Shown here: one piece after another, positions 62,174-64,000 of the stretch
Numbering within the stretch: the stretch's first letter is position 1
Layout: each line of letters begins with the position of its first letter
NCBI RefSeq assembly: GCF_009557615.1
Contig: NZ_CP045652.1
Coordinates: forward strand, 62,001 to 126,000
From: Sphingobacteruim zhuxiongii
Lineage (GTDB): Bacteria; Bacteroidota; Bacteroidia; Sphingobacteriales; Sphingobacteriaceae
Direction: 5' to 3'
Length of the DNA stretch: 64,000 bases
Position numbers and translations under genes: made by a program
The notes under the pieces: model-generated
Database searches by the model: none
What the model saw: only the letters and a program-made list of their open reading frames with translations
What the model was told of the DNA's origin: nothing

Positions 62174-64000
62174 ATGCAAACTGACCAATTAAACAAAACT
62201 AATACCTTTAGTTATGCCACTACGAAACAACTTATTTACAAAGTCGAGCAGTGCAAGAATCGCTTAATAGATAAACAAAACTTTTTAAAAGCAGCATTCA
62301 TTGTTCCGGCTGTATTATTTAGTCAAATTTCTTTCGGTTACTCCAGTAACGTTGAAAAGAAAAGCGAATTCAATAAACTAACAAAAGAAATTACATCCGG
62401 AGCACTTTATAGTGCCGGATTACAGCAAGAAGTAACTGTCAAAGGGGTAGTTACGGATGCTAGCAATGCCCCTATAGCTGGTGTTTCAGTTATGGTAAAG
62501 GGGACTTCCATTGCAACCTCCACGGATGCTAAAGGAGCATACGAAATTGAAATGCCTAAGGGACAAACGCTAGTCTTTCGAAACATTGGTTTTACAGACG
62601 TAGAGCTTGTTATTTCGGCAAGCGGAACACGTAACGTAACCCTAGAGTCTTCTGAACAGGACATTGGTGAGGTTGTCGTTGTCGGCTACGGTAGCCAACA
62701 GAAGAAGGATGTCACGGGATCAATTGCTACAGTTTCGATGAAGAATGTTCGTGGACAAGCGATAATTAGTCCTGATCAAGCGTTGACTGGACAAATCGCA
62801 GGTGTACAAGTGAGTACATCGAACGGTACACCAGGGGGAGGACCTAAGATTCAAGTGCGTGGTATCGGTGCTATAGGTGCCGGTAGTCAGCCTTTATATG
62901 TAATTGACGGATTTCCAGTTCCAGCCTCGTCTAGTGAAAGAAGTAATCCTTTAGCAACCATTAATCCGAATGATATCGAATCGATGACGGTATTAAAGGA
63001 TGCGTCTGCTACCGCAATTTACGGTTCTCGTGGATCGAATGGTGTCGTATTAATCAACACCAAAAAAGGAGCCGTAGGTAAAATGAAAGTGGATGTGGCG
63101 GCAAGCTCTGGATTACAGCAAGTACCTCAAAAAGGTCGTCCAAATTTAATGAACGCACAAGAATTCGCACAATTCCGAAAAGAAGCGATTGAAGATAAAA
63201 TTCGCTTTGAGGAAGGACGAGAGCCAACGCTGAATGATATCCCAGAAGAATATAGAAATCCAGCTGCTTTAGGAGCGGGAGTGGATTGGTACGATGCGGT
63301 ATTGCGTGTTGCACCGATGTCTGACATCAATGTTAGTCTTAGCGGGGGAAATGAAAATATCCGTTCGTTTGTTTCGGCAGGGTATTTAAATCAAACTGGT
63401 ACTATGTTGAATACTGGTTTCGATCGTTTCTCGGTAAGAGCAAATGTAGACGGTAATATATCGAATAAATTTAAAGTTGGAATCAATCTATCACCAACCT
63501 TATCATATTTGAAAGGTGGAGTTAATGGTCAAGGACGTGATGAGTTCTTTGAAATTACAACTCCGGTTGCAAAAATCTACAACGATGATGGAAGCTATGT
63601 GCCGTACATTCAATCGCCAGGATCTTTTGGTAACCCGAATCCAATGATGTTCTTGGAGCAACGTGTAAACAAGAGTACGGAAATGAAGTTATTAATGAGC
63701 TCATATGCGGAGTATAGCATTTTAAGTAATTTAAAGTTCAAGACAACTTTCAACGTGGATTATCTTGACGAGAGTAGAGAAACGTTTCGCCCTTCCACTA
63801 TTCCGAATCAAAATGCACCAGGATTATCAATTCCAAGTGGTGGATATTACCGCGAGCAATACTTGAACTGGGCTAATGAAAACACATTGAATTACGACTT
63901 GGTCTTAGAAAACGGACATTCCATCAGTGCATTAGCAGGTTATTCAGTGCAGGTTCAAAAAAACAAGGGAGCGAGTTTCAATGGAACACAATTTCCAGAT
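62174..64000 (+). CDS. SusC/RagA-type TonB-linked outer membrane receptor, 5' part
   Basis: The frame is open from the ATG at 62174 to the window edge (609 codons). A long signal region (FLKAAFIVPAVLFSQISFGY) is followed by the carboxypeptidase-regulatory-like domain (VKGVVTDASNAPIAGVSVMV), the TonB-box region (DIGEVVVVGYGSQQKKDVTG) and the plug domain (QIAGVQVSTSNGTPGGGPKI, PLYVIDGFPV, TVLKDASATAIYGSRGSNGV). The first barrel strands come after that. Such receptors import glycans or other large substrates together with a SusD lipoprotein, expected just beyond the window. Confidence 0.95.
   Translation, partial: MQTDQLNKTNTFSYATTKQLIYKVEQCKNRLIDKQNFLKAAFIVPAVLFSQISFGYSSNVEKKSEFNKLTKEITSGALYSAGLQQEVTVKGVVTDASNAPIAGVSVMVKGTSIATSTDAKGAYEIEMPKGQTLVFRNIGFTDVELVISASGTRNVTLESSEQDIGEVVVVGYGSQQKKDVTGSIATVSMKNVRGQAIISPDQALTGQIAGVQVSTSNGTPGGGPKIQVRGIGAIGAGSQPLYVIDGFPVPASSSERSNPLATINPNDIESMTVLKDASATAIYGSRGSNGVVLINTKKGAVGKMKVDVAASSGLQQVPQKGRPNLMNAQEFAQFRKEAIEDKIRFEEGREPTLNDIPEEYRNPAALGAGVDWYDAVLRVAPMSDINVSLSGGNENIRSFVSAGYLNQTGTMLNTGFDRFSVRANVDGNISNKFKVGINLSPTLSYLKGGVNGQGRDEFFEITTPVAKIYNDDGSYVPYIQSPGSFGNPNPMMFLEQRVNKSTEMKLLMSSYAEYSILSNLKFKTTFNVDYLDESRETFRPSTIPNQNAPGLSIPSGGYYREQYLNWANENTLNYDLVLENGHSISALAGYSVQVQKNKGASFNGTQFPD

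Noticed and set aside
1..64000. tRNA, rRNA, tmRNA or CRISPR loci
   Set aside because: None could be recognised by eye on either strand.

Overview
This window reads as the chromosome of a Bacteroidota bacterium, most likely a Sphingobacteriaceae member (Sphingobacterium/Pedobacter-like). That assignment is inference from a SusC/RagA receptor with a carboxypeptidase-like N-terminal domain, an ISAon1-type insertion sequence, DUF6577/AbiEii pairs, Bacteroidota-style genes and a moderate AT-rich composition. No rRNA, tRNA or CRISPR array was seen.

Region 1 (about 0.2-31.4 kb) is a dense stress-survival neighbourhood. It holds ferritin-like DUF892 proteins (one broken, one intact), a broken PdeM nuclease, a metallophosphoesterase/nucleotidyltransferase pair, an MscS-type channel, the NHEJ pair LigD and Ku, two ECF-like sigma factors, SemiSWEET, a truncated zinc alcohol dehydrogenase, a GT4 glycosyltransferase, a Cys-rich DUF326 protein, a phytochrome-like histidine kinase, topoisomerase IB, a BaeRF / trehalose-synthase-phosphatase / GH15 operon, a short-chain dehydrogenase, a sensor lacking its phospho-histidine with an intact LuxR-type response regulator, and a DUF2383 protein. 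Many of these genes share a GTATTTA...TAAATACC-type element about 60-90 bases before the start codon. This is the strongest candidate for an uncharacterised regulatory system here: a local regulon run either by one of the two sigma factors or by the response regulator.

Region 2 (about 31.4-46.3 kb) is a decayed accessory zone. A serine recombinase is interrupted by an IS3-family element with a 3-bp target duplication and capped at its 3' end by an ISAon1-type element. Next come an intact AbiEi/AbiEii-like toxin-antitoxin pair, a chimeric C5-methyltransferase fragment, a tyrosine-recombinase fragment and a TrlF-like ATPase fragment bracketed by solo IS ends. A collagen-like lipoprotein, an OmpA-family protein and an AraC regulator follow, then a decayed GT4 paralogue and a degenerate IS3 copy.

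Region 3 (about 46.3-58 kb) holds a QorB-like quinone reductase with its Rrf2 regulator and two matching operators, several unknown small genes, a DUF389 membrane protein, an AlsT-NhaA sodium-transport operon and a truncated TrkA-C domain. It ends in nested ISAon1-type elements with an 8-bp target duplication.

Region 4 (about 58-64 kb) looks like a cold-adaptation cluster: two cold-shock proteins, a fatty-acid desaturase and a DEAD-box helicase. The 5' part of a SusC-type receptor runs off the right edge.

Several genes (DUF892 copy 1, GH15, both ISAon1 copies) carry single-base shifts, mostly in A/T homopolymers. These may be real decay or residual assembly errors, and calls of broken genes should be read with that in mind.
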